Source: Arabidopsis thaliana
Taxonomy: Eukaryota; Streptophyta; Magnoliopsida; Brassicales; Brassicaceae
Assembly: GCF_000001735.4 (NCBI RefSeq)
Contig: NC_003071.7
Location: forward strand, 15,847,443-15,911,442
Length of the DNA: 64,000 nt
Reading direction: 5' to 3'
Made by a program: the position numbers and the translations under genes. Below the pieces are notes generated by a model. That model was not told where the DNA came from, did no database searches, and saw nothing but the letters and a program-made list of their open reading frames with translations. Shown piece after piece: positions 33,205-44,457 of the stretch. How positions within the stretch are numbered: the first letter of the stretch is position 1; every line of letters begins with the position of its first letter.

Positions 33205-34160
33205 TCAGCAGGCAAAATAGCAAGCCAACACCCAACCTTCAAGTCAAAATACAAAATCCAGAGAACACAAGATAAAAGAGAAGAATCCCACAGAGATAGA
33301 GAGTGTTGATAAGGAGGGTGATAAGAAAGGTCTTCAACGCTTAGCAGCAATGGTGTAGAAGATAGATAAAAAGATAGAAAGAACGGTATGAGAAATGAAA
33401 GACCACTCAGAGAATACCATACAAACAACTTTATCAACCGATTTATTGAATTCGAGCCGGTTATACTTTAGAATTTAAGTTTTAGCTTTAAAAGTTTAGG
33501 TTAAGCTTTTCCTAATTAGGATGATAAACCGAAAGGTTAACAATATAGTTAGTGATAAATGTAAAATCTCTTACTTAACATATTGAGATTTACCAACAAT
33601 GTTATGGATTTTTTTAAAATTTTTTGTTATAACCATATGAATATATATAATTCCATATTGCTGTAATTATTTCACCAGTAATTGTGGTGGTTAGTTTTGA
33701 TGGTTAGTGGCTTGTTCAGTCTTTGCACATAGTCGAATGTTCAAAATGCTAAGAACATTTGTTTTTAATAAGACTCAAATAATTCAAAGACTCTCTAGTA
33801 TGACCCAAATATGTAATTAGTGACTCTAATAATGCCCATAGGCGGTTAGGAATCTTAAGAAGTTGGCTAAAAGATTTGCCATACAGAATAAAAATATGAA
33901 AAAGAATAAGAATAAGAAGAGGAATATGAAAAAAAATAATAAGAAGAACCTTCATTTGTCCCTTCGACAGTAAGAAATAGAGAGTAGTGATAAGGAGGGT
34001 TAAGAGACTGATGAGAAGGGTCGTCAACTCTTCGCATAAATAATGCTGCAACATATCGATAAAAAACTAGCAACAACTGTCCAGGACATTCAAGGGCACT
34101 TAGAGAAAAGTATACAAAGCAACAGTTGATGCAGCAAATTCTAGCCGGTTGATTTCCGTT
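33180..34160 (-). repeat. Two diverged copies of a ~300-bp transcription-unit-like segment
   Basis: Minus-strand reading: 33440 to 33180 and 34160 to 33836 align in order. Shared blocks include TTGTATGGTATTCTCTGAGT vs TTGTATACTTTTCTCTAAGT, AAGCGTTGAAGACC vs AAGAGTTGACGACC, CCCTCCTTATCAACACTCTC vs CCCTCCTTATCACTACTCTC, and then an ATG followed by similar codons. It is a direct duplication, 700 bp apart. Confidence 0.6.
33826..33882 (-). pseudogene. Decayed copy of the small secreted-peptide ORF
   Basis: ATGGCAAATCTTTTAGCC gives MANLLANFLRFLTAYGHY and then a stop at codon 19. The first 12 residues parallel MASLLAFLLWFL of the copy at 33204, and the upstream sequence is homologous too. The hydrophobic core is broken by Asn, Arg and Tyr, so a working signal peptide is unlikely. 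Confidence 0.4.
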
Positions 34161-34210
34161 GGTCAAGACTCCAGTCTTCGGATGTTGTAGTATCTAACCA
34201 CAAGCATCAA

Positions 34211-34282
34211 TAGCACCAGCAATGATATGCATGGTAAGGTAGGTTATAGCACCACCAATGATATGCATGGTCAGGTAGGTTG
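34211..34282. repeat. Two tandem 36-bp units
   Basis: TAGCACCAGCAATGATATGC and the following 16 bases occur at 34211-34246 and again at 34247-34282 with three or so changes. A second local doubling (ATATCAG...CTTACTCCAGATTTTTGC) follows at about 34300-34365. Confidence 0.75.
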
Positions 34283-35093
34283 TATGTCTGACAATGAAAC
34301 TCTTATTCTAGATTTTGCTCATATCAGCCCCAATAGTATTCTTACTCCAGATTTTTGCTAATATCAGAAAAAAAAAAAAAAAACTGACATATTTGTAACA
34401 ACAACTACAAAATGAAAATTTTATCTTTCTAGGTTTAATGTTTCTTACCGGGTGAAAATTCTATCCCTCTGAGTAACATCAGTAAAACTACTCTACGAAT
34501 ACCTGAACATACATATATAAATCAGAGAATATTTTCACTAAAAACCGGTCTTTTCTAAAATTTTGGCTCACTCATTCTGTTTTGAGGAAAAGAAAATTGT
34601 CAGCGGCTGCTACTAAACCCTCTTATCAAGGCACCTTTTTTTTTTTTTTTTTAATAATGTCATATCATACGATGACCTAGTGTCTTTCTTTGGGGCAAAA
34701 TCATAAAGCCTATATTATTATTTAGTTGCAAAATAATCCTCCGAGAAAACTCTTATAATTTATAGATGATTTATATTTTATAGTATTTAGAGTAAGTAAG
34801 ATTCTTGTGTAAGTGGGGTCAAAAATTTAGTTTATTGGTTATTGGTTCCAGAAAAGAAGATCAATGATAGAGAGAAGTTGAGGCAAATGCTATTCGTAGA
34901 CTCGTAGTACATTGTCCAGTTCCTTATTCCCCAAGTAATCATCCTTGTTGCATCAAGTTGGTTTTATTTATTTCAATATTGTTACTAGGAACCGTTTTGG
35001 GCTTTAATGAGACGATGTTGTCTCTAAAGCTTTAAGCATCCTTTAAAGTAAAGTGTGTAGTTTGATTGCAATACCGTAAGTATTATTATGGGT
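34283..35093. other. AT-rich spacer
   Basis: A-run at about 34368 and T-run at about 34639. This is the 3' flank of the RINGv gene. No feature is supported. Confidence 0.5.
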
Positions 35094-36223
35094 TCAAGAA
35101 GAAGAGGAAACATGGAAATGAAAGATCCATGATATAAAGAACCCAAAAACCATACAAGCTAACACCAAATTCACCACTCTCTGTGGTTGCCATCTGTTCT
35201 CCACCACCGTTGCTCCTCCGCCTTCTCCCGCCGCTGTTTCCTCACCGTTTCTCAACTCCCTCTCTTCCATCGTTGACCCAACCATTTCGTTCGCACCGCC
35301 GACGTTCCGGGCTACCGATTGGCAAATCTCGCAGGTTCTGTTTCAAAAAAATACGTTAATTTTGTATAAAGTGAACAAAACTCTCCGGTGCATAATTATG
35401 ATCAACTCTTTTTTTGTCGCAGAAAATTACGTGCTTAAATGGCTGAGAATTCTTTAGCAGATTATTTAAGCGCTTTTAGCATCTTTTGCTTTTTGATGGT
35501 AGAACTCATGTAAATAATTTACAGTTCCTAAACTATTAACATAATTACTCTGAAAAGCAAAAAAATAAAAATAAAATAAATGAAGGTATTATAACAGTGA
35601 ATTTTGAGTGGTTTACCTACAATCATTTTTTTAAGCTTCACATGTTCCAATTTTACAAAAAAAAAAGTTTGACAAATTCCTTAAACTGAAAATTAATTAT
35701 TAAAGAATAAGTCAATAAAAGTTTTACACACAAAAAAAGATCTCCGAAGAATCGTAACAAGACTAATTATGATCAAGTTAATCAAAACCCATAACTTGAA
35801 AATTCAAGAAAATATTTTTTTAAAAAAGAAGTAGTAAAATTACTTGTCGCCTTTGATCTTGAACCAAGTCTCAGCGCATTGTCTATGAGCAACAGCCAAA
35901 TCGTCTTTACAAGAACACCCTAATTCAATCGCACCTCCACCGCTCGTTTCCACTCCCAAATGACATATCCGACAATCTTTCTCCGGCGGCGCCGTAGCAT
36001 CATCATCATCTATCTCCGACGACGAGGGACTCATCACCGACGACACTTTCCTCGACTGATCTCCTTCGTATTCATACGATCCTCCAGTCGTCGAATAGAA
36101 GTAAGAGTAGCATGACATCACATCTTCACCGTCTGAATAATATACGCTGACGTCACTTCCGTCCAACGACCTCCGGTGATATCCAAAAGCTCCTCCTTGT
36201 TCTAAATCGATGTCAGTCGTCAT
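35094..36223 (-). CDS. RINGv (C4HC3) zinc-finger membrane protein, 207 aa, 2 exons
   Basis: Exons 36223-35844 and 35337-35094. A disordered acidic N-terminus (SDGEDVMSCYSYFYSTTGG) is followed by a RING-variant finger: C-x2-C (CRIC) at about 85, CSCKDD, H-x2-C (AHRQC) and, across the intron, C-x2-C (TCEIC). This C4HC3 spacing defines RINGv/MARCH-type E3 ubiquitin ligases. A single hydrophobic segment (VVNLVLACMVFGFFISWIF) lies at the C-terminus, so it is probably tail-anchored with the finger in the cytosol. The second exon supplies the last two zinc ligands, so the splice is needed for function. Gene order suggests AT2G37950. Confidence 0.9.
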
Positions 36224-39200
36224 TATTTTTGCCTAATGAATGTTTCTTTTTGTTTACAATGCCAAAGTATATAAATAAATATGGAAATGAGAATAGAATT
36301 GAAGGGATTTAAGGAAGTAAGGTTTTGGTGGATTTGGTGTTCTTTACAAAAAATATAATAAAAATTGAGTAACGAAATTGTAGGAGGAGTGAGTGAGTAG
36401 TGATGGAGCAGGAATTAATAAGCTAAAAACAGAGTGAAAGTGAAAAAAAAAAATTATTATTAAGGAAGAAGATATTGTTCTACAAGATGAAGAATAAATT
36501 TATAATTAATAATGAAAAGTATTCTTAGAGATTACACATTAAACAGAGAAAGAAAGAAAAAAAGAGAGAGAACGAGTTTTATTTATCTCAGCTTGTACCG
36601 AATTTTATATCAAAAATTTAAAGAATTTTTATTCGATGGTACAACGGAAAACCCGATTGAGTCCTCGATTCTTACTAAAACTGGAATCATACAGGGGTAT
36701 TTATGTCCTTACAATGTATATTTTCTTGTTTTGGATAAACTTTGACTCATTCCCGCCTCCGACCAATTTTAATCACAGCCGGTTTTGTTTTCTTATCTTT
36801 GATTTTTGGATGGTACAAAGGCAAAATCTACGGTTTAAAATGGTACGTACTCTCCTGTTTTGAGTCATCTCTTTGTAGGAATTGGTTGTCCAATAAAAGT
36901 TATGTAATAGGAAATTCTTTGTATGTATATAAAACACCGGTAATCAAACTGTGGAAGGCTTTGTTGAAAATTGATTTTATAATTCTGTAGAAAAGAAAAT
37001 TATATCTTTATCTTGAATTGAATAACTTCACCTAGGCATAGGCATAATATCCGGAACCGAATATCCGAACCGAAAAACCCAAAAAATAACCAAACCAAAC
37101 CCGAATCCGATTTTTAGAATTACCCGAATGGGTCCTCGACCTCACTACCCGAAAAAACCCGAACCGAACCCGAACCGAATCTAATACCCGTGAGTATCCG
37201 AATACAAATGTAACATAAATATATTAGTTATATATATATTTGTAATATCTCAAACACCCAAAATTAAAATTATAAATCCGATTAAAATAGATTTTTTTAG
37301 TAATTCATATACATTTGGATATATTTGGGATAAAAGTAACAAATGGTATAGTTTTCTTTTAGGTAATTTAAGTATTTTGGTTACATTTGGTTGTATTTAT
37401 ATAAAAAGTAACAAATATATCTACGGGTAATCGGATATTTCGGGTAGATTTGAGTATATATGAGTAAAAAAACCGAATTCAACCCGAACCCAAAAATATA
37501 TTGGGTAATTTTTGGTTATTTTTACATTTTTACTAAAATAACCGAACCGACCCGAACCCGAACCAAAACCGAATCGAATTTTTAGAATACCTGAATGGTT
37601 CTCAACCTCCTACCCGAATAGACCCGATACCCAAAAAAAAGACTCGATACCCGAACGGATACCCGAATGTCCACTCCTAACTTCACTTATCGTGATTTAC
37701 CATAACTTCGTTTCTGGTTGAAATACCATAAAATAATTATTACTTAAGTAATCTTTGAAATATTTACTTTTTTTTTTTTGTCAAGACTTTAAAATGTTTA
37801 CTCAAATGATTATCCTTTTCACTTCAGTCTTCACCACCCATATTTTCTTGCAACTAGAATCCTTTACCGATAATTAACGTGTTTTTCAAACAAACAAAAA
37901 AATTGATCGTATAGTCATAATTTCGTAATTTTCATTATCGCTAGTCTGCAACTTAATGTCGATCTATTTTACGCCAAACACAATTTTGAGAAACAAGATA
38001 TGGCTATTATGTGTTTACACCATAAGGTCTATAACATCATGTGCATATATATCCAATTTTTTCTATCACTCTCAGATTCTCTTGAATTTTTTGGGTCCTA
38101 AATCTCATCCTCAATAAACACTTCATCCACAAGTGGATTTATCACAACCTTATGAATGTCATACCACTAAAATCTTTAATGAATTTAATGGTGTAATATT
38201 CTATCAATTCACAAACAAAAAAGCTGTATTATTTAATGTTAGCAATCCAAGAAAACAGATCTAAAACGTAGATTAAATTTTATTTTTATGGCGAAGAAAG
38301 ATATTTCAAACAAGCAAGGAATATCTATTTATTCTTAAAGCCATACAAATTAAAACTAAAAAGAAATAGGAATCTCATTTTCCACGTCAAAATGTTGAAA
38401 GAAAGAAACAAAAAGGGTAAAACGAATTTTGATGGAAAATAAAAAACACAACAATTTATCAAGTTGGTGGGTCTGGTTCTAATGACAAGACATACCTATT
38501 TTTTGTTTCATTTGAATCTTATATTTGGAATTTTCTTCTATCCAAATGACAGATATTTTTTTAAAAGTATAAAATTCATTATCTTCCCAAGGGAGGAGAT
38601 AAAGTGTGTACTAACTCAAATTCATGAGATGAAGCTCTGATGATTTGTTGTTCGTATTCAATATTTTACTAGTATGACTGGATACCTTTTAACACACACA
38701 CAAAAATATTGAATACCTTTCACTAAGAATAAGTTCATCAAAATAAAATAAAATTAAGTTCATCATTCTTTATAGAACTCAAATAATTTTTTCTTGAGTG
38801 AATTTTCAACCCACAATCTAAAGAAAAAATAAGAAGTTTTCATTGTTATACTTGATGTGATTAGACTCATTGCAAATCATTTTTCAAGTATAAGAGGTTA
38901 AAATATTAATTAAAACAATTATTAAATCTAAAATTCCAAAATGTGAAAAATTCTTACATACATTTCATAACTAGGACACATGAGGTTAAGTTAAAATCAC
39001 CTCGTACGAGTGTTGCTCATATTTTCTGCCCAATTTCTTTCTTATCTTTTTGACTCGTTATGTTTTGTTTCTTAATAAACATCGAAAAGGACAAGACAAG
39101 TAGTTGCTCTGTCTCAACAGTTTCATGTTCAAAACTGGAAAAGTTGTTTACACAAGACCAGAAACTGGAAGTATTTGAATGATATGTTTTGTTCAACAGA

Positions 39201-39519
39201 AACATTTGGCTGGTGGCCCAAATTAGGTGGACAGAATAAAAAGTGGAGAAGCTGGACAAGTACGTACTTGGTTTGATTCAGATAAGTTTTGGTGGTAGAT
39301 CAAATAGAGAGACATGAACTGTAAATTACAAGTTAATTCTACTTTTATCAATAGTCAAGTAGAGAATTGAGCTACAGAACTACTATACTAAGAGGAAATA
39401 ATTAATAATGTATTTAACTTACATTTATAAACTAGTTAAGAGCTAAGCAAAAGGTCTAAGTTATTGTTGATTAGCTCTCAAAATGCATATAAGCGTGGTG
39501 GACAACTCGGAGGATCGAA
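36224..39519. other. Gene-poor spacer with the second repeat island
   Basis: 36224-37030 is RINGv promoter (with TC/GA stretches) and unassigned AT-rich DNA. 37042-37680 is the CCGAAC-rich island. 37700-39500 is AT-rich, with no trusted frame. A minus frame of 80 codons at 39017-39259 has no family features. Confidence 0.5.
37042..37680 (-). repeat. Degenerate CCGAACC/CCCGAA repeat island
   Basis: Two CCGAAC/CCCGAA-rich blocks (about 37050-37200 and 37530-37680) bracket an AT-rich middle. The two blocks share a longer unit: GATTTTTAGAATTACCCGAA, then TGGGTCCTCGACCTCACTAC, against GAATTTTTAGAATACCTGAA, then TGGTTCTCAACCTCCTACCC, so the island is itself a direct repeat with about 470-bp spacing. 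The strand is opposite to the TTCGGTT island at 32636-33105. Confidence 0.75.
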
Positions 39520-41738
39520 TCAGTCAAGTGTGACTCTCTGTCTGCAATTCTTGGCTGCAGATAGAAGAAAAAATTGTCATGTTAGGAAGAAAAGATACAT
39601 ACTGAGATCTGTGGTATGGTTATGTCACAGTGCATGAGAAAGAGAAATTACCAGGACTTAAGATTCGTAGGCATTTTGTTATGGACTTTACAGTAGTCAT
39701 AGAGTCAGATCCTGCAAATTGAAACAGTAAGAGTTTATCAGTGAAAACAGCTATAGGAGTTTTATATTTAAAATGTTACGTGAAGATTGGACTAAACCAA
39801 CCTTGTGTGTTCATGTCTTTCCCTTGAATCATTTCTGTTACTGTTGATGTATACTCTGATACAACCTGGTCAGGCTCTAGATTCGTGTTTCTTGATTCAG
39901 GAGATGACCTGTGATACAGAATTGAATCTAATAAGTAAAATGATAGTAGATAATTAGAATTTTCAGATAGTTATTAAGCCAAAGAGAAGAATATACCCTG
40001 AAGCAGTCTCTATGTGGAAATTTGATGGCTGTGGTAGGGAATGGTTTGACATTTCTTCACAACCAATATCAAAATCGAATAGTAGCTCCGAAAATGAAAA
40101 GTCTTCACTCAGAAGATCTATATTGGAAAAATCAATGTCAAATAAATCAGCTTCTGCTTCAGAGCCAGATGAGGAAGTTGAAACCATATCCACAGTGGCA
40201 GGTGCGTCTAAGTGCATTGTGGCTTCAGTATCATCGAAGTTGAGCCTTCCTTTCACATGATCTCTTTTACTCGACATTTTCAGATTAGACTTAACTGGCG
40301 AAAAAGAAGAAACCGTATGGCTCCTCTCCACTGTATAAGAAGCAATTTGTTTGAGAGGACTGACTGTGATTCTCTCCTTAGTAACAATTGTGCAGTTTGT
40401 AGGAGTCACTTCTTTATCACTCTGAGGAGATACTTTCTGTTGTGGTGTCCTAGGACAAGTTGAGTTGCTCGGAGGAGACGTGCCTGATTTGTCAAACAAA
40501 CACTTTGCCACACTTGATGTAAGATCAGACGACTCATTAGTAGCTACACCATTGTTCAATGGCGTTTGCATTTCAGATGGTGTTTGAAATGTCAAGTAAT
40601 TAGCAGCTTGTGGGATCTTTTTCATACCTAGTATAAGACAAGAAGACAAAATAAGTTTTAAGGATAATGAATACTTAAAGGTATCATCATCACATCAATG
40701 TAAGTATATAATGAATAAACATTAGTACAACTACCTTTCCTAGAAACAGAAGGAGCTCCTACAGAAACTTCAGGACTCTTTCTCTTTTTGGTTATAGACT
40801 GAGTGATACAAGGTCCTGTGAAATTCCCAACTCTTTTGTTTCCTGGTAATGATACTGTCATAGCATTTTGTGTATTGTACACAGTGCAGCCTGGAGATAA
40901 GAACATGTCATTAGTTCCTGATAACATCAACTTATACAACCATCCTTCCAATGAAGAATATCTGGAAAACAAATCAACCAAGTGGCGATTTTGGTGACCA
41001 AGTCTAAAGTCTATGTCATTGCAGCAAAAACTACTGTGTATAACCCACAATTGCAAAACCATAATCAATGATAACCAAATAACAGCTTCAATCACAAACC
41101 AGAGCATGTGGGAATCAAGATCAACACAAACTTAATGATAGTGACAATTCCAATTTAGTTCCAGAATAAACCAAAAGCAGTAGTAATATTCAATTACCTG
41201 AAGAAGAGACGCCGAAATTGTTCTGTTTAGAAGTAGAAGCAACTACTTGTTTATCCATGGGAGCTGCCGACGTAATCACCGGAGGAGGAGGAGGAGCTGC
41301 GGCGGTGGAGGAGTTATAAGCATTCATCACATCTTGCATCCCATTCAATAGATTCTGAACTCGAGTTTTCTCTTGATCCAGTTTCGATTTCTCCTGATCC
41401 ATCACAATCTTCTCCTTCTTGAGACGAATGTATTCGTTTAAAATCTCATTCAAAGGTAACAAACTATTCGGAACCTGCGAAATCAGAAAACTATAAGACT
41501 CTCACAAATAGATGAATCGAATTTTGGAATTGGAAAATTGGGAATTTCTCTAGGTGCTTACTTCGCGAACTGGAGAATTAGAGATGAGAGAAGAAGCTTC
41601 AGATCTGAAAAGTGATCTGGTTTTTGAAAAGCGATTATCGCAGAGGTATCGATCGACGAGGAAGGCGACTTGAATCGGAGTAACTTCACCATTGCCTATT
41701 ATACGCTCTGAAGTCTTGGATCTGTTTGATCTCGCCAT
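39520..41738 (-). CDS. LisH-domain, Ser-rich nuclear-type protein, 480 aa, 7 exons
   Basis: Exons (5' to 3') 41738-41562, 41474-41198, 40890-40735, 40627-39997, 39908-39802, 39711-39652, 39554-39520, in frame. A LisH-like dimerisation motif lies at about residues 19-50 (PIQVAFLVDRYLCDNRFSKT), then a coiled-coil (EYIRLKKEKIVMDQEKSKL), a poly-Pro patch, a basic signal KKRKSPE, and a long Ser/Thr/Pro-rich part with TP/SP sites (FQTPSEMQTPLN, SPLKQIA). The acidic stretch DIDFSNIDLLSEDFSFSELL looks like an activation-domain type segment. No enzyme motif is seen. It is plausibly a scaffold or nuclear regulator, but the role is unknown. Gene order suggests AT2G37960. Confidence 0.82.
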
Positions 41739-42179
41739 TTCTCCGAAAACACTAATGATCGGAATGTGAAGAAGCGGAGGAGAGGGAGAGAGAAGTTGAT
41801 TAGAAGAAGAAGAAGAAGAAGGTAAAGGACTAGCGGGAGATTTTAGAAGCTTTGGAATTGGAACGGTTTATTTCGATTTTCCCGGGAGATTTCTTGTGGC
41901 GGGTGATGCCAAATTTTTTGTAAGGGACAAAATTGGAAAACCATATATTGTTATGGAACCGTTCGATTTTAAGATTTTTGCGATTAGCTATTTTGGACCG
42001 TCTGGTTTCGGCTGGTTCGTTGGTTTCTTTATCTGGATAACTTTAGTCAAAATTTCGGTTCAATTTAAACTATGGTTTTTTTTTATCTTGATAACTTTGG
42101 TAGAAATTTATGTAATTTGGGTTTAACTACTTTGTACTGTCTGGTTTGATAAATCATTCTTACACTACAGTTTCTGAAA

Positions 42180-42310
42180 CTGCAGTTAGTTCTACTGGTT
42201 AAGGTGCTGAGAGTAAGAAAACCAGTTCATGGGTTCGATCATTCCTTGCAAAATTTTTGATTTTTGTTTTCTTCAACAAGGCTTTCTTTTGTTTTTTTTG
42301 GCTTGCGCTT
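42180..42310 (+). repeat. Possible tRNA-derived SINE fragment
   Basis: A tRNA-like head: CAGTTAGTTCTACTGGTTAA (box A-like, containing ACTGG) and, about 35 bp later, CATGGGTTCGATCATTCC (box B-like, GGTTCGA). The acceptor-stem halves do not pair as in a tRNA gene, and T-rich DNA follows. The order and spacing fit a plant SINE head. I could not find clear target-site duplications, so this stays tentative. Confidence 0.3.
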
Positions 42311-43480
42311 TTGTGCCTTGTGTGCTTGTGGCAATCAAAAGCCTAACTAAAGGGCTTAATTTGAGTCAGGTTTGGTTCAATCATATACAAGTTCACAATT
42401 TGCATCAGCCGAGCTCTGTTGCAGTTTTTTTTCTTCTTTCGAACACGCCAATCATATTAATGCATTACTCTTATGAATATGTTCAGTATAACACTACTCG
42501 TTAATTTTTTTTATTTTTTTTTATTTTTTTTCGGACACTACTCGTTAATTAAGAATCCAAAAACTAACATTAAGAACAAAACAACAAGCCATTGTCATAA
42601 ACACTATCAATTGAAATTAGGCTAATATCAGATCTCAGCGTTTTCTGTTTAGTGTCTGCAACTCCTATTTCGGAGATTTTAAGATAGATAACGCAGTTTA
42701 ATATGACATCATCGATCTGATTCTATCCATCAACCAATCCAGATTTAAAACAACTGATTGAAAAACATTGGATAATTGATTGAAAAACATTGGATCTCAG
42801 GTTTTTCATGATTTGTCTTCAAATCCTTATAGGAGATTTGCAGAAAGATAACGCAGTATTTTAACTAATCAATCATCGATCCAATCCTAACAGTCTAACA
42901 CGAAGCAAAATCGAGCAAAGAAGACAAAAAAAGTAATGAGCATCTCAGACATCGAAAACCCCATTTGTTTCTTCACTAGCAATCAAAGTGCAAGGATAAC
43001 AATTTTTTCATGGATTCATCACCGATGCTCTCTTATCAAAACATAAACCAAAAGAAAACAAGATCGAATAAGAAAATCTATCAAAACCCTAGCTTAATCA
43101 GACAAATCGACGAACAGATTCTAAGATTCAATGGCTCGAGAAAATTATTTATATAAGCCGCCGAAGACAAAACCCTACTCTTCTGTTTGGTAACAGATAT
43201 ATCCTTTGAGACGCAAACTACCTGCCGTTTTCTAAAAACAACTACGCACCGTTTTGTCTAAAACAAAGTCGTTTTTTAGACCACCGAGAATAGTCTCTCA
43301 TCTTTGTCGTGTAACCTGAACCTCCACGTAACGAAAGAATGCTCTGAACCACAAAAACCAGAAACGTGTCAAACTGCTTCTGTAAATTTAGTCATAAAGC
43401 AAATAATTAACCATGACGCGTCTCTGATTTTTCAAACAAAAAAAGCCAAAAATTCGATTTGAGTTTATCATATCTTCTTC

Positions 43481-43488
43481 TATAAATA
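43481..43488 (+). promoter_or_regulatory. TATA box of the SOUL gene
   Basis: CTATAAATAAATTG. A start about 30 bp downstream would fall at or just before the first ATG (43522), so the next ATG (43585) is the likelier translation start. Confidence 0.55.
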
Positions 43489-43584
43489 AATTGAAATATT
43501 TTTATACACATACGTTGTCAAATGCTAACCACACGTTTGCGTTTAGTAACCGAAAGAACCAAACTGATAAATACTACTTCTCCT

Positions 43585-44262
43585 ATGAGAATAGTTTTTG
43601 GTAAAACTTACATAATGGGAATGGTTTTTGGTAAAATCGCTGTAGAGACTCCTAAATACACGGTGACTAAATCCGGTGACGGTTATGAGATCCGTGAATA
43701 TCCACCAGCGGTTGCGGCGGAGGTTACATACGATGCGTCGGAGTTCAAAGGTGATAAAGACGGAGGCTTTCAGCTTTTGGCTAAGTACATAGGTGTGTTT
43801 GGCAAACCGGAGAATGAGAAACCGGAGAAAATTGCTATGACTGCACCGGTGATCACTAAGGAAGGTGAGAAGATTGCGATGACTGCTCCGGTGATTACTA
43901 AGGAGAGTGAGAAGATTGAGATGACTTCTCCGGTTGTAACTAAGGAAGGTGGTGGAGAAGGAAGGAAGAAGTTGGTGACGATGCAGTTTTTGTTGCCGTC
44001 GATGTATAAGAAGGCGGAGGAGGCACCACGTCCAACGGATGAGAGGGTTGTGATTAAGGAGGAAGGAGGGAGGAAGTATGGTGTGATTAAGTTTAGTGGT
44101 ATAGCGTCGGAGAGTGTGGTGAGTGAGAAGGTGAAGAAGCTGAGTAGTCATCTTGAGAAAGATGGGTTTAAGATCACCGGAGATTTCGTTCTTGCTAGGT
44201 ATAATCCTCCATGGACGTTACCACCGTTTAGGACCAATGAGGTCATGATTCCTGTTGAATGA
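43585..44262 (+). CDS. SOUL-1: SOUL-family heme-binding protein, 225 aa
   Basis: Single exon. The SOUL/HBP fold spans most of the protein: VETPKYTVTKSGDGYEIREY at the start, the GGFQLLAKYIGVFGKP block, MTAPV motifs, and the end ARYNPPWTLPPFRTNEVMIP. Family members bind heme or other tetrapyrroles; this one lacks a plastid transit peptide and is likely cytosolic, as known for one Arabidopsis member. The segment EKIAMTAPVITKE is repeated three times in a row (the third as EKIEMTSPVVTKE), where relatives usually have one. In-frame ATGs at 43522, 43585 and 43615 compete. 43585 is chosen because 43522 sits at the expected transcription start; 43615 would still keep the whole domain. Confidence 0.9.
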   Translation: MRIVFGKTYIMGMVFGKIAVETPKYTVTKSGDGYEIREYPPAVAAEVTYDASEFKGDKDGGFQLLAKYIGVFGKPENEKPEKIAMTAPVITKEGEKIAMTAPVITKESEKIEMTSPVVTKEGGGEGRKKLVTMQFLLPSMYKKAEEAPRPTDERVVIKEEGGRKYGVIKFSGIASESVVSEKVKKLSSHLEKDGFKITGDFVLARYNPPWTLPPFRTNEVMIPVE

Positions 44263-44457
44263 ATTTGATTCAAAGTTTCCTGCTTTTGGTTTCAAAGAAC
44301 TTGTTTTTATTTTGTTTCACTGTGTTTGTAGTTGTAAGAAGCATAACAATAATGTATACAAATCTGAGCTTTTGAAGTTAAATACTATAAAATGAATTGC
44401 TAAAGAAGTTGCAGAAATGTTTGGATTGAGTTTATTCAAAAACGGGGTTTGATCATT

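Larger units (their letters stand above)
41739..43584. other. Shared promoter region with several local duplications
   Basis: Divergent promoters of the LisH gene (-) and the SOUL gene (+). Local doublings: GTCTGGTTTCGG...ATCTGGATAACTTTAG at about 41998-42050 and ATCTTGATAACTTTGG...TGTCTGGTTTGAT at about 42086-42150; GATTGAAAAACATTGGAT twice at about 42756-42796; GGAGATTT...AAGATAACGCAGT at about 42674 and 42834. A SINE-like head near 42180-42245 is listed separately. Confidence 0.5.

Noticed and set aside
42180-42250. tRNA gene
   Set aside because: Box A and box B are approximate, the acceptor stem does not pair and no proper anticodon arm forms. A SINE-like reading is kept only as tentative.
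43522-43584. Upstream ATG at 43522 as the SOUL start
   Set aside because: It falls at the transcription start expected from the TATA box at 43481. The added 21 residues show no conserved pattern or clear targeting signal.
43543-44151. 202-codon minus-strand frame opposite the SOUL gene
   Set aside because: Low-complexity His/Leu/Arg/Thr shadow of a well-supported gene on the other strand.
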